Of a DNA stretch of 60,013 nt, positions 36,901 to 45,395 are shown piece after piece. Source of the stretch: Lachnospiraceae bacterium (GTDB taxonomy: Bacteria; Bacillota; Clostridia; Lachnospirales; Lachnospiraceae); contig JAAWCE010000029.1 of the NCBI GenBank assembly GCA_022793065.1, positions 1 through 60,013 of the forward strand. Reading direction: 5' to 3'. Position 1 is the first letter of the stretch; every line of letters begins with the position of its first letter. The notes below the pieces were generated by a model. The model was not told where the DNA came from, ran no database searches, and saw only the letters and a program-made list of their open reading frames with translations. The translations under genes were made by a program, and so were the position numbers.

Positions 36901-39900
36901 AGGATGTAAACCTCTATTACAATGAGAGTCAAATTCTGACCTTTGCCATAAAGGAAGCAAATTTTTATGAAGAAGAGGTAAGCGCGGAGGTAAATGGAAA
37001 GTCACATTCTCTGGTATGGTCGGAAAATGCGCAAGGAGAACATATTGCTAGTCTGGCGCTGGAAGAGGACGGCGATTATGTGGTGAAACTAATTTATGAA
37101 GACCCTTCAAAAACTGGAACGGTGGCGTATACTTCTGAACATATTATCATAGACCATACGCCGCCTATGCTGGACGTGAACTATAGAAACAGCTATACAA
37201 ATGCGTCGTTGACGGATACGCCGGGGATTCCGTTACAAAATTATACAGAAAAGAGCAGGCAGGATGTGAATCTGTACTATCACACTGGCCAGATTCTGGA
37301 CTTTGCCATAAAGGAAGAGAATTTCTACGCAGAAGAGGTGAAAGTATGGGTCAACGGGGAAGCCGTAATCTTGTTGTGGACCGAAAAGACGGATGGAGAG
37401 TATGCCGCAAGTCTGGAATTAGCAGAGGAAGGAACCTATATAGTGGATTTGGAATACGAAGACCTTTCGGAGAATCAGAAAGCAGAGTATACCTCAGAAC
37501 ATATCATTTTGGACTTTAGCAAGCCCAAGATAAAGGTGACATATGATGTGACAGATCCAGTGACGAATACGTCGGATTTATATAATCAGGTACGCACTGC
37601 CGTGATTGAGATAACGGACCAACATATTTATCCAAATGACAACGGCGCGGCTTTGATTACAATAACCGCAGAGGACGCCAAAGGAGGTAAGGTAGATTTT
37701 GCGCCGGACTGCAGATTTGAGCAGGATAAAGAGAATCCGTTTCAATGGAAAGCCGTAATTTGCTTTGACAAGTCCGCAAGGTATTCTTTTAAGGTGGATG
37801 CAGGGGATATGGCCGGGCATACTATATCTTATGACAAGCAAACCTTTACAGTGGATACCACCAGACCGGATGCCAGTAAATTTCGTATCGAATACAGTAA
37901 GGATTATCAAAACTGGGTTGAGAAGGTTCTGGGATTTCTTAGTTTTGGCTATTATAATCCTTCCGCCACAGTGACTCTTACGGCAGAGGATGAAACCACT
38001 TCGATAGTAGGCATGGAGTATACATATACCAGATATGGAGATGAAAGCGCAGGGGTACCTGAACTTGTGAGAAAAATAATCACGGAAGAGGATATCAAAT
38101 ATAATGGAACCCAGGCTGCTGCACAGATAACCTTTACAGCCGACGAAGCCGTACAATATCGGGGAAATTTTGCTTTCATGGCCACTGACAGCGCCGGAAA
38201 TAAAAGTTATTATAAAACGGATCAGAATACGATTATTGTAATTGACACGAAAGATCCTAAAAGAAAAGCTTATTACAGCCCTGCAAGGCAGGTTACAGAG
38301 AAGGAGTCAGGCGGTACCATAGAGGGTTACGATTACGGAGAGGGGACAGGGGCAATTTTGTATTACAGCGATGTAATGACCCTGACGCTTGAAGTGGAGG
38401 AAGCTAATTTTTATGCGGAAGATGCCATTGTGACTGTATATAGGGACGGACAACTGCTTGATAACGGCGACGGATATGACTATTCCGCAGAGAAGAACTG
38501 GACGGTATTAGAGGATACGGTTGACAGGCATAGGATGACTTTACAGTTGGGTATAGAAAATGCAGACGGCAATAAGGATGGGGATTACAGAGTGGAAGTA
38601 TCCTACAAAGACCGTTCCCATAACGAGATGCCTCTATATTCCTCGGAACAGATTACCATAGATACCCAAAAGCCCATACTTAGTTTGGCGTTTCCTGAGG
38701 ATGCAGTGATTCGGGACGGGGTGGTGTATGTAAACAAAAATGCTTATCTGGAAATGACCATAGTGGAGCACAATTTCCGCGCTGGAGATGTGGAAGGGAA
38801 GATGACGGTAAAGGACGCCCAGGGAAACGAAATTACCGTTTCAGCCGGAAAGAACCACCAGGAGGAAGAGGTGTCATTTGCACAATACTTGAATGACGCC
38901 GCCAACTGGACAAGTACAGGGGAGGAACACAGAATTTTGGTTCCGCTGCCGGAGGACGCCAGGTATGAATTTTTTGCATCTTATGATGATTTGGCCTTGA
39001 ACGCGGCCCAAGAACCTGTGAGCTGCATTGTGGTAGTGGACAGGGAAGCAGCCGCATGGGAAGAAATCCCCTGTGACAGGGCTTATGAAGGAAAATTGGC
39101 CAGAATGGTAGACAGCATGGACAACCAGGTAGATGATACGGAAGATGTGGACCAGAATACTCGTTTCATTTTCCAGGGGGAAGTGAATGTGACAATGGCA
39201 TTGACGGAGGCTAATTTTTTTCCGGAAGATGTGGAGCTTACAGTAGAACGGGATGGCGCGCTGCTGGAAGCAGGAAAGGATTATCATTATGATTTTCGGG
39301 ATTGGAAAGGGGATGATGAAGATAGTACACACTATACTTTGAATCTGGTGTTGGGAGAAGGGAATGTGGACCATTCCGCAGACGGAGATTATCAGATAAA
39401 ACTTTCTTATGCGGATACTTCCGGAAATGCGGCAAAACAATACCTTTCCCATGTGTTGACCATAGACACCACGGAACCGGACATTACCGTGGTGTATGAC
39501 AACAATGAACCTCATATGGAGGCGTTCTATGGAAGCGGCCGCACCGCGTTCATAACTGTGACGGACAGAAATATCAGGACCGACGAAATTGAGATTCATA
39601 TTCAGGGAAAGGATACCTGGGGAAATACACTGGAATCTGCAGAGGCAAAGATTGGCCATTGGGTTCCGGGGGAAACGCAAGATTCCTGGACCAATACTAT
39701 CATTTATGACATGGATGCCAATTACCAGGTGGAAATCCTTTGCCCCGATATGGGAGGAAACAAAAAAGTGATTTCCGACAGTTTTACCATTGATAAGGGG
39801 CTGCCCAGTCTGCGGTATGAATATTCCAATTCTCTCATGGAGACATTTTTGAATTTCATTACCTTTGGGTATTACCAGCCGGATGTGACTGTAACAGTCT

Positions 39901-42743
39901 ACGCAAAGGAAGACATTTCAGGTATGGACTATCTGGTTTGGGGGTATGAGAAGGAAGAAGGCAGCAGCAACGTCAATGTAGAGAAGAGCGGAGGAACCAT
40001 ACTCAGGGATGAGTTTACCATGGAAGACACGGAATATGGCAGAGAGGTAAGAGCTTCCTTCCGACTGACCGCCAGCGAGGCGAAGCAATATAGAGGCAGA
40101 ATCCATTTTGAAGCGGCGGACAGAGCCGGAAATATCAGAAGAGAGACGGATGGCGGCAGAATCATAGTGCTGGATACCATTTCTCCCACCCGAACAGTTT
40201 CTTACAGCCCGGCGGTTCAAATTGCGGAAAAAGAAACCGGAAACATACTTACCGACGATTTTAATGGTGATGGAACGGATGCCATATTGTATTATGACGG
40301 GCCTATGGAAGTGACCTTTCAGGTCAGTGAAGCTAATTTCTATGGGGAGGATGTGATATGTAAGATAAATGGAGAAGTTGTGCCCGTGTCTGATTGGAGC
40401 AAAGAAGGAGATGTCTGGCAGGGCAGTATAAGCCTATATGAAGATGGGGATTATATTTTCACCATGGAATATACAGACCGTTCCGGTAATGAGATGGATA
40501 CATATACCTCAAGCCAGATTACCATTGACACCGTTGCACCTGTAATTGAGACAAGCTGGGCTACGGAAAGGCTGATACAGACGAAAGAAAATATTAATTA
40601 CAGCCAGGAGGATATGTCTGTCACAATTGTAATTCATGAGCGCAATTTCAGAGCGCAGGATGTAGAGGCGGTGGTTATGGCGGTGGACGCGGCAGGACAG
40701 GATGTATCAGTGGAAGACTACGCAGGATTTCTGAGAGATCCCTTAAACTGGACTTTGGATGGAAATATGCACACAGCCGTGCTGAATTTTCCGGCGGACG
40801 CCAATTATACATTTAACATTCAATATAAGGATTTGGTATTTCACTCTGCGGAGGAAGCAGCGCCATTTGCTTTTACAGTGGATAAGACGGCGCCTTCGGA
40901 TATGACCATCGAATACAGTACGCCGGTTTTGGAAAATATCTTAAATGCAATTACCTTTGGCTTCTATAACGTACATACCACCGTGACCATAACGGCAATG
41001 GATGCTACATCCGGTGTGGATCATTTTGTCTATAGTTTTTTGCGGGCAAGTGATGTATCCGGTGTGAATACGGAACTGCTCAATGGAGTAATTGAAGAAG
41101 GGGACATTACTTACAGTGAGGGGAGAAGGGTGGCAACGGCTACGTTCCAGATTCCAAATGCTGAATTGGGCGGAAATACACAGTTTAATGGTACGGTGGA
41201 ATTCTCTGCTGTTGACAGAACACAGATAGAGACAAAGTTTGTAGACGGAAAACGGGTTGTGGTGGATACCATAGCGCCTGTGGCGGAAGTGCAGTATAAT
41301 GAACCGGTGGGCATGGAGGGGACCACTTCCTATTATAACGGAATGATTGAAGGGGTTATCAATGTAACGGAGGCAAATTTCTATTCGGAGGATGTAGAGC
41401 TGTCCGTTTCAAAAAACGGCGGGGCGTTTGAGACGTTGCCCGCTGCGTGGACGGAATTGGGAATGGACAGGCATGCGGGCGCTTTTTCTCTGGATGGAGA
41501 CGGCGAATATATTGTGGCGGCCGCTTATACAGACCGTTCTACAAATCAAATGGTTGAGTACCAGTCGGATTTGCTTGTGGTTGATACCGGTGATCCACAG
41601 ATTACAGTGACAGGGATTGGGGACCATTCTGCCAATAATGAGGAAACCATAGGATTTTCCGTGGTTGTCAGAGATGAAAATCTGGACCCGGCGTCCTGTC
41701 GATTGAAACTGTTGGCTGAGGTATGTGAGGATACGGACCAGGGCGCTGTATTTCGGGAGATTGATTTGTCCGACGCCGGTATCTCTGCGTCGTCCTATCA
41801 GGGAGACAGTTATGTTTATACTTATGTGGTAGAAAATTTGGACAGGGACGGCATATATACACTTTCCTGTGAGGCGGCGGACAGAGCCGGCCATGTTGTG
41901 ACAGAGATTGTATCGGATGCTTCTCAGGAGGAAGGGATGGAACAGATGATGTTTTCCGTAAACAGGAATGGTTCCACATATCATCTTGATCAGGGATGCA
42001 GAAGCATAATAGGTACGTTTGCAAAAGCGCCCATGGATATGATTGTGACGGAAATCAATCCCAATATTCTGAATGTAATTCGGATTACATTGTTCCGAGA
42101 CGAGAAGACTTTGGTATTGCAGGAAGGAACGGACTATCGCGTTGACAGGACCGGAGGGGACGGAGAATGGAATTCTTATGTATATACTATTTTTGAGAAG
42201 AATTTTGAAAATGACGGAATATATCGCATATCCGTATATTCGGAAGACGAGGCAAGGAATGTGGCTGAAAACACATTGGAGCAAAAAAATATGGAAATTT
42301 CTTTCGGCATAGACAAAACATTGCCCAATCTGATTGTCACCAATTTGGAAAGCGGCCAAACCTATCCTGTGGAGAATCTTACCGTCAATATGCAGGCGGA
42401 GGATAACATGCGATTGGTATCCATGGAAGTATGGCTGGACGGTGTGTCCCATGCTTTCTGGGGAGAAGATGAAATTCTGCAAAAGAGTATGGCTTACGAG
42501 GACTATAGTTTTGAGATTTCCGGTGAGAGTACCAGGGCGCATAATGTGACGGTGGCTTTGACGGACGCAGCGGGAAACAGGTTAGTGGAGGAAATCAGTG
42601 ATTTCTACGTAACGACCGATGTATGGGTGCAGTTTTTTAATAACAGACCGTTGTTTTTCGGTTCCGTGGCAGGCGTGACGGGAATGATTGCAATTCCCAT
42701 AATCATAGTAGTAATGGTAAGGAAGCGGAAAAACAAAGATTAA
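33930..42743 (+). CDS. Giant Ig-like repeat surface protein (adhesin candidate)
   Basis: A 2937-residue exported protein. A signal peptide (about 1-34, cleavage near 'PIRAAQD') is followed by a Gly/Ser/Asp/Glu linker (about 55-90), a Big2-like domain ('DPEVASIDAKTGMVTFHKAGTVNITV'), many bacterial Ig-like domains ending in 'IDTT.P', and a C-terminal membrane helix plus basic tail (about 2905-2937). There is no LPXTG motif. Six consecutive 120-residue repeats with no length change span about 35371-37530. The TTG start lies 7 nt after GGAGGG. It is probably membrane-anchored and long enough to cross the wall. Its ligand is unknown. Confidence 0.9.
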   Translation: MKSTFKRNWWKYSRKMAVILATVLMLQSLPIRAAQDGQRDANGGNTGISFAMEQKESGTGDGSGSEDGSGSGSEGGTGDGTEDGTGIPELEFEYPQPDAQDYTIGYFVNSVKSKDGTELTDVTMEYSIDDPEVASIDAKTGMVTFHKAGTVNITVQVKTNPDTPDMSQSLSYTLIINKAPQQIAFEKQGPGLTVLYGQEFSNAAAEVENTSAFDQKGYGDGAIAYEITSGENIASVDQTGRFTFQDGMTGTVNVKAIKEEDDCYLQAEAEYELNVAFEAIPQPPYTLLGDKVQNVGFEDWYKSTVKICPPNGYQINRSNSLTDAGWTNEIILDKDEVFDNEVIYLKNTATGGITDAVMVEEIKIDTTPPDNLLIVYDTPVVEKIKELLTFGFYNAKLEITLKAQDKASGIGTFTYWLDDPANGNGISVKPEIGKDGYYYRTFMIEPEYEGRVTFSAADNAGNVGKDIKSNGIVIDDDASILKVDYEKDYVIALETMEPYMEIKNYEAGSRQDVNLYCAGSQKLIFTIEEKYFYAEDVNISVNEKPCTLTWTENAHGSHTASLELTEDGVYVVKLSYEDPSKNGEATYTSEHIIIDGTPSEFEVKYKNPYVRASSADAPSIPFNGYQEGSGQDINLYYAGSQVLEFTIQEENFYARDVNVTVNEQPRTLNWTENADGNHTASLELKDDGAYVVTLCYNDPSQNGEILYCSEHIIIDNKAPELDIKYEEKYSRASTTAAPSVPLENYEEGSQQNVNLYYKDGQTLTFTIKEQNFYGEEVELRVNGEARTLTWTESSDGIHTASLELTEEGVYVATLKYNDPSQKGEVLYTSEHMIVDATPAELGVSYINSYVRASLSNAPNVPLENYEEGSQQNVNLYYGSGQILTFTIKEENFYGEEVNVKVNGQPHTLEWTENAHGVYTASLELEAEGIHVATLQYQDPSQNKAVEYCSEQIFIDVTPPQLDITYQNKYVNATLTKDPVVRLENYEEKSREDVNLYYNESQILTFAIKEANFYEEEVSAEVNGKSHSLVWSENAQGEHIASLALEEDGDYVVKLIYEDPSKTGTVAYTSEHIIIDHTPPMLDVNYRNSYTNASLTDTPGIPLQNYTEKSRQDVNLYYHTGQILDFAIKEENFYAEEVKVWVNGEAVILLWTEKTDGEYAASLELAEEGTYIVDLEYEDLSENQKAEYTSEHIILDFSKPKIKVTYDVTDPVTNTSDLYNQVRTAVIEITDQHIYPNDNGAALITITAEDAKGGKVDFAPDCRFEQDKENPFQWKAVICFDKSARYSFKVDAGDMAGHTISYDKQTFTVDTTRPDASKFRIEYSKDYQNWVEKVLGFLSFGYYNPSATVTLTAEDETTSIVGMEYTYTRYGDESAGVPELVRKIITEEDIKYNGTQAAAQITFTADEAVQYRGNFAFMATDSAGNKSYYKTDQNTIIVIDTKDPKRKAYYSPARQVTEKESGGTIEGYDYGEGTGAILYYSDVMTLTLEVEEANFYAEDAIVTVYRDGQLLDNGDGYDYSAEKNWTVLEDTVDRHRMTLQLGIENADGNKDGDYRVEVSYKDRSHNEMPLYSSEQITIDTQKPILSLAFPEDAVIRDGVVYVNKNAYLEMTIVEHNFRAGDVEGKMTVKDAQGNEITVSAGKNHQEEEVSFAQYLNDAANWTSTGEEHRILVPLPEDARYEFFASYDDLALNAAQEPVSCIVVVDREAAAWEEIPCDRAYEGKLARMVDSMDNQVDDTEDVDQNTRFIFQGEVNVTMALTEANFFPEDVELTVERDGALLEAGKDYHYDFRDWKGDDEDSTHYTLNLVLGEGNVDHSADGDYQIKLSYADTSGNAAKQYLSHVLTIDTTEPDITVVYDNNEPHMEAFYGSGRTAFITVTDRNIRTDEIEIHIQGKDTWGNTLESAEAKIGHWVPGETQDSWTNTIIYDMDANYQVEILCPDMGGNKKVISDSFTIDKGLPSLRYEYSNSLMETFLNFITFGYYQPDVTVTVYAKEDISGMDYLVWGYEKEEGSSNVNVEKSGGTILRDEFTMEDTEYGREVRASFRLTASEAKQYRGRIHFEAADRAGNIRRETDGGRIIVLDTISPTRTVSYSPAVQIAEKETGNILTDDFNGDGTDAILYYDGPMEVTFQVSEANFYGEDVICKINGEVVPVSDWSKEGDVWQGSISLYEDGDYIFTMEYTDRSGNEMDTYTSSQITIDTVAPVIETSWATERLIQTKENINYSQEDMSVTIVIHERNFRAQDVEAVVMAVDAAGQDVSVEDYAGFLRDPLNWTLDGNMHTAVLNFPADANYTFNIQYKDLVFHSAEEAAPFAFTVDKTAPSDMTIEYSTPVLENILNAITFGFYNVHTTVTITAMDATSGVDHFVYSFLRASDVSGVNTELLNGVIEEGDITYSEGRRVATATFQIPNAELGGNTQFNGTVEFSAVDRTQIETKFVDGKRVVVDTIAPVAEVQYNEPVGMEGTTSYYNGMIEGVINVTEANFYSEDVELSVSKNGGAFETLPAAWTELGMDRHAGAFSLDGDGEYIVAAAYTDRSTNQMVEYQSDLLVVDTGDPQITVTGIGDHSANNEETIGFSVVVRDENLDPASCRLKLLAEVCEDTDQGAVFREIDLSDAGISASSYQGDSYVYTYVVENLDRDGIYTLSCEAADRAGHVVTEIVSDASQEEGMEQMMFSVNRNGSTYHLDQGCRSIIGTFAKAPMDMIVTEINPNILNVIRITLFRDEKTLVLQEGTDYRVDRTGGDGEWNSYVYTIFEKNFENDGIYRISVYSEDEARNVAENTLEQKNMEISFGIDKTLPNLIVTNLESGQTYPVENLTVNMQAEDNMRLVSMEVWLDGVSHAFWGEDEILQKSMAYEDYSFEISGESTRAHNVTVALTDAAGNRLVEEISDFYVTTDVWVQFFNNRPLFFGSVAGVTGMIAIPIIIVVMVRKRKNKD

Positions 42744-42744
42744 A

Positions 42745-42783
42745 ATACAAATGGGACAATCTGACAGATTGTCCCATTTGTAT
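42745..42783 (+). terminator. Strong perfect hairpin after the giant gene
   Basis: An 18-bp perfect stem (42745-42762 with 42766-42783) and a 3-nt loop begin 1 base after the stop codon. The T-tract is poor (TTTGTAT), so it may end most transcripts or mark an mRNA 3' end while the next gene is expressed less. Confidence 0.65.
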
Positions 42784-42848
42784 GAAAAAGGCCGGGGGAC
42801 TGCAGTGGAAGGGTTTGAAAAACGGTTCCGAAACCGGAATAGGAGACA

Positions 42849-44411
42849 ATGATGAAGAAAAAGACAATATGGGAGCAGAGCTTGCAAAATTGGTTTGCTG
42901 TCATGCTGGTGGGGATGATTGTAACCATTTTATTTTTGTATTTTTCCCAAGGCATGAGTGGAAATGATTATTGGTGGCATGTGAAGACAGGGGAATGGAT
43001 TGTAAGTCATGGGCGGGTGCCGCAGACGGATATTTATTCCTGGGTGGGCAGACAGAAAGAAATTTTGTGGACGCCCCACGAGTGGCTGTCGGAGGTTTGC
43101 TTCTATGAGATACGTGGGGCGGCAGGAGATGAGGGGGTATATTTGTTTTGTGCGGCAGGGGCCGTGGGACTGAATTTGTGTATGCTTTGGGTCAATAGAA
43201 AGCGGCTGTTAGACAACTGTATTTTTACACTGTTTTTTTCCGCTTTTTTTGCGGCGGTATCCGGAATCCTTTGTTACGGCAGACCGCATTTTTTTACTTT
43301 TTTCTTATTATTTGCGGAACTCCATTGTTTGTATACATATCTGGAATATCCCGAAAGTAATTGTATATACAAACTTCCCATCCTAGGGCTGTTGTGGGGA
43401 AATCTCCACGCCGGGTCTGCGCCGCTTTCTTATCTGCTGCCCGCGCTGTTATTTGTAAGCGGAATATGGGATATTCGGCTGGGCAGGCTTTGCAGCCATA
43501 AGTTTGACAAAAAGGAATTAGGAAAACTGGCATTTTTTACTTTATGGTCTGCAATGTGTATTTGTATAAATCCTTTGGGGGGAAAGGCGCTTACCTATCC
43601 TTATACACAGGTGGGACAAGCATTACAGATGCAGATAATTGCCGAATGGGGAGCGCCGGACATAAAGCAAACAGGGCAATTAATATTATATTTTTTCCCT
43701 GTGTTTCTCACGATAATAGGAATTTTGCTGACAAAAAAGGATGTCAGATTGTTTGATGTATTGATAATGGGACTGTTTGGATATTTATTTTTGCGCAGCA
43801 AAAGGTTTATTATACTGTATGAAATCGCTGCAGGTTTTTGGGCATTTCGTTATACGCTGCCTGTGAAAGTGAAAGAAAAAAACGGTGGGGTGGAGAAGGG
43901 GCTGGCTGTGTTGGCCATGACGGCGCTTATAGGGGCTGGCTGTGCGGCAAGTGTGTTGGTGGGAAGAACCTGTATGTCCGGGTCATGTATCTCTATGGAA
44001 TTGTCTCAGGAAATGCTGGAATTTGTCAAGCAAGAGAAACCTCAGCGGCTTTTTAACGATTATGATTACGGCGGGGAACTGATATTTAATGACATAAGTG
44101 TCTTTTTTGACGGCAGAGCGGATGTGTATTCGGATGTGGGGATTTTAAGCGATGGAGTAAGCCTTCTTTTTTTACAGAAAATAAATTTGGAGAAAATCAT
44201 AGACCGGACGGGTCGGGAAAATCAGGCGGTAAGTCAGAATTTTGTGACAGATATGTTGGAAAAGTATGATTTTGATGGTTTTCTGGTGCGTGATACTAGA
44301 CCGTTATATGAATTCTTACGCAGTTGTCCCCATGAATACGAACTGCTTTATGAAACCGGAGGAGCGGCATATTTCAGGAGGATAAAAGGAGGGGATGGAA
44401 CGAAAAAATAG
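42849..44411 (+). CDS. Polytopic membrane protein, GT-C glycosyltransferase-like
   Basis: A 520-residue protein with about 10-11 membrane segments and a C-terminal extracytoplasmic domain of about 140 residues. The first loop 'GNDYWWHVKTGEWIVSHGRVPQTDIYSW' and 'TPHEWLSE' match a pattern seen in GT-C-like integral membrane proteins, where an acidic residue in the first outer loop is catalytic. It could glycosylate a surface protein such as its giant neighbour, but this is inference from position; I do not recognise a named family. The ATG follows ATAGGAG and a small hairpin (42823-42836). Confidence 0.65.
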   Translation: MMKKKTIWEQSLQNWFAVMLVGMIVTILFLYFSQGMSGNDYWWHVKTGEWIVSHGRVPQTDIYSWVGRQKEILWTPHEWLSEVCFYEIRGAAGDEGVYLFCAAGAVGLNLCMLWVNRKRLLDNCIFTLFFSAFFAAVSGILCYGRPHFFTFFLLFAELHCLYTYLEYPESNCIYKLPILGLLWGNLHAGSAPLSYLLPALLFVSGIWDIRLGRLCSHKFDKKELGKLAFFTLWSAMCICINPLGGKALTYPYTQVGQALQMQIIAEWGAPDIKQTGQLILYFFPVFLTIIGILLTKKDVRLFDVLIMGLFGYLFLRSKRFIILYEIAAGFWAFRYTLPVKVKEKNGGVEKGLAVLAMTALIGAGCAASVLVGRTCMSGSCISMELSQEMLEFVKQEKPQRLFNDYDYGGELIFNDISVFFDGRADVYSDVGILSDGVSLLFLQKINLEKIIDRTGRENQAVSQNFVTDMLEKYDFDGFLVRDTRPLYEFLRSCPHEYELLYETGGAAYFRRIKGGDGTKK

Positions 44412-44634
44412 GATAAGTGAATAGAATTGTTATTTATAACTTGGATTTTATAGGCATATTTCACAAAAATCATAAATAGTCATATAATTTTGTGACATTT
44501 TGTGATTAAATCTGTTAAAATTAGGTTATAACAATGATATGTAATAAAAATATAGTACAAGGTATGAAATCATACCGGATTTGGTGGTCAAGTAAACGTT
44601 GCAGCCGGCAGGAATGCGGAAAGGAAGGGATATT

Positions 44635-45147
44635 GTGTTTGCAGTAGGAGATTATGTTATCTGCAGTAATAAGGGTGTCTGTGTTGTGGAAAAGATTACA
44701 ACTCTGGATATATCCGGTGTGGATAAAGAGAGAGAGTATTATATATTGAAGCCACTGTATATGTCAGGAAGTACGGTATATGTTCCGGTGGATTCTTCTA
44801 AGGAGTCCATGCGATATGTGCTTGCACGTGAGGAAGCGAAGAAATTAATTGCCGCAATCCCTGAGATTCCGCTATTGGTGATTACAAACGAGAAACTGTC
44901 AGAACAGATTTACCGGGATTGTATGAAGACCAATGACTGCAAGGAACTGGTGAAAATGATTAAGACCATATATCAGAGAAAACAAAAGCGGATTCAGGCC
45001 GGGAGAAAAGTAACTGCCATTGATGCAAAATATTTCCACTTGGCAGAGGAAAGTCTGTATGGGGAGTTGGCGGTAGCGCTGGACATGAGCAGAGATAAAG
45101 TAGAGGATTATATTGTGGAAGTCATTGAGGGAAGCGCAAAGGTTTAG
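44635..45147 (+). CDS. CarD-family transcriptional regulator
   Basis: A 170-residue protein with the CarD/TRCF RNA-polymerase-interacting domain at its N-terminus ('FAVGDYVICSNKGVCVVEKI' and 'YYILKPLYMSGSTVYVPVD') and a helical C-terminal domain that contacts promoter DNA in CarD. Family members bind the RNAP beta subunit and stabilise open complexes. The GTG at 44635 was chosen because AAGGAAGGGA precedes it; an upstream TTG at 44599 lacks a site. The 44412-44634 gap is AT-rich and contains TTTTGTGA/TCACAAAA inverted copies, a possible operator. Confidence 0.9.
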   Translation: MFAVGDYVICSNKGVCVVEKITTLDISGVDKEREYYILKPLYMSGSTVYVPVDSSKESMRYVLAREEAKKLIAAIPEIPLLVITNEKLSEQIYRDCMKTNDCKELVKMIKTIYQRKQKRIQAGRKVTAIDAKYFHLAEESLYGELAVALDMSRDKVEDYIVEVIEGSAKV

Positions 45148-45203
45148 GAATACGAAAAATCCATAGTATGTTATGAAATGTAAGCAAAAAAGGCATAAGA
45201 TGG

Positions 45204-45241
45204 CTGGCTTTTGGAATGGAATATTCTGAAAGCCGGTTTTT
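45204..45241 (+). terminator. Terminator after the CarD gene
   Basis: CTGGCTTT pairs with AAAGCCGG (one G-U pair), with an inner GAAT/ATTC pairing and five T residues. Confidence 0.7.
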
Positions 45242-45395
45242 GTTATAAACGGGGTTTAAAATAATATCACAATTTATAAAAAAGTTTATTTAAAAGAGTA
45301 ATAGTCTGATTATGTGCTTGATAGTCCAAATAAATTATCATATACTGAATCCATATAGATGCAAGCGGCAATATATGGTGTTGGAGGGGCGTGGG

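Noticed and set aside
35371..37530. 360-bp periodic DNA considered as an assembly artefact or satellite
   Set aside because: The copies differ throughout and keep an open frame with conserved protein motifs, so they are diverged protein repeats.
41409..42542. 377-residue minus-strand frame under the giant Ig-like gene
   Set aside because: Antisense shadow of a strongly supported 2937-residue gene; rich in His, Ile and Cys, no start signal.
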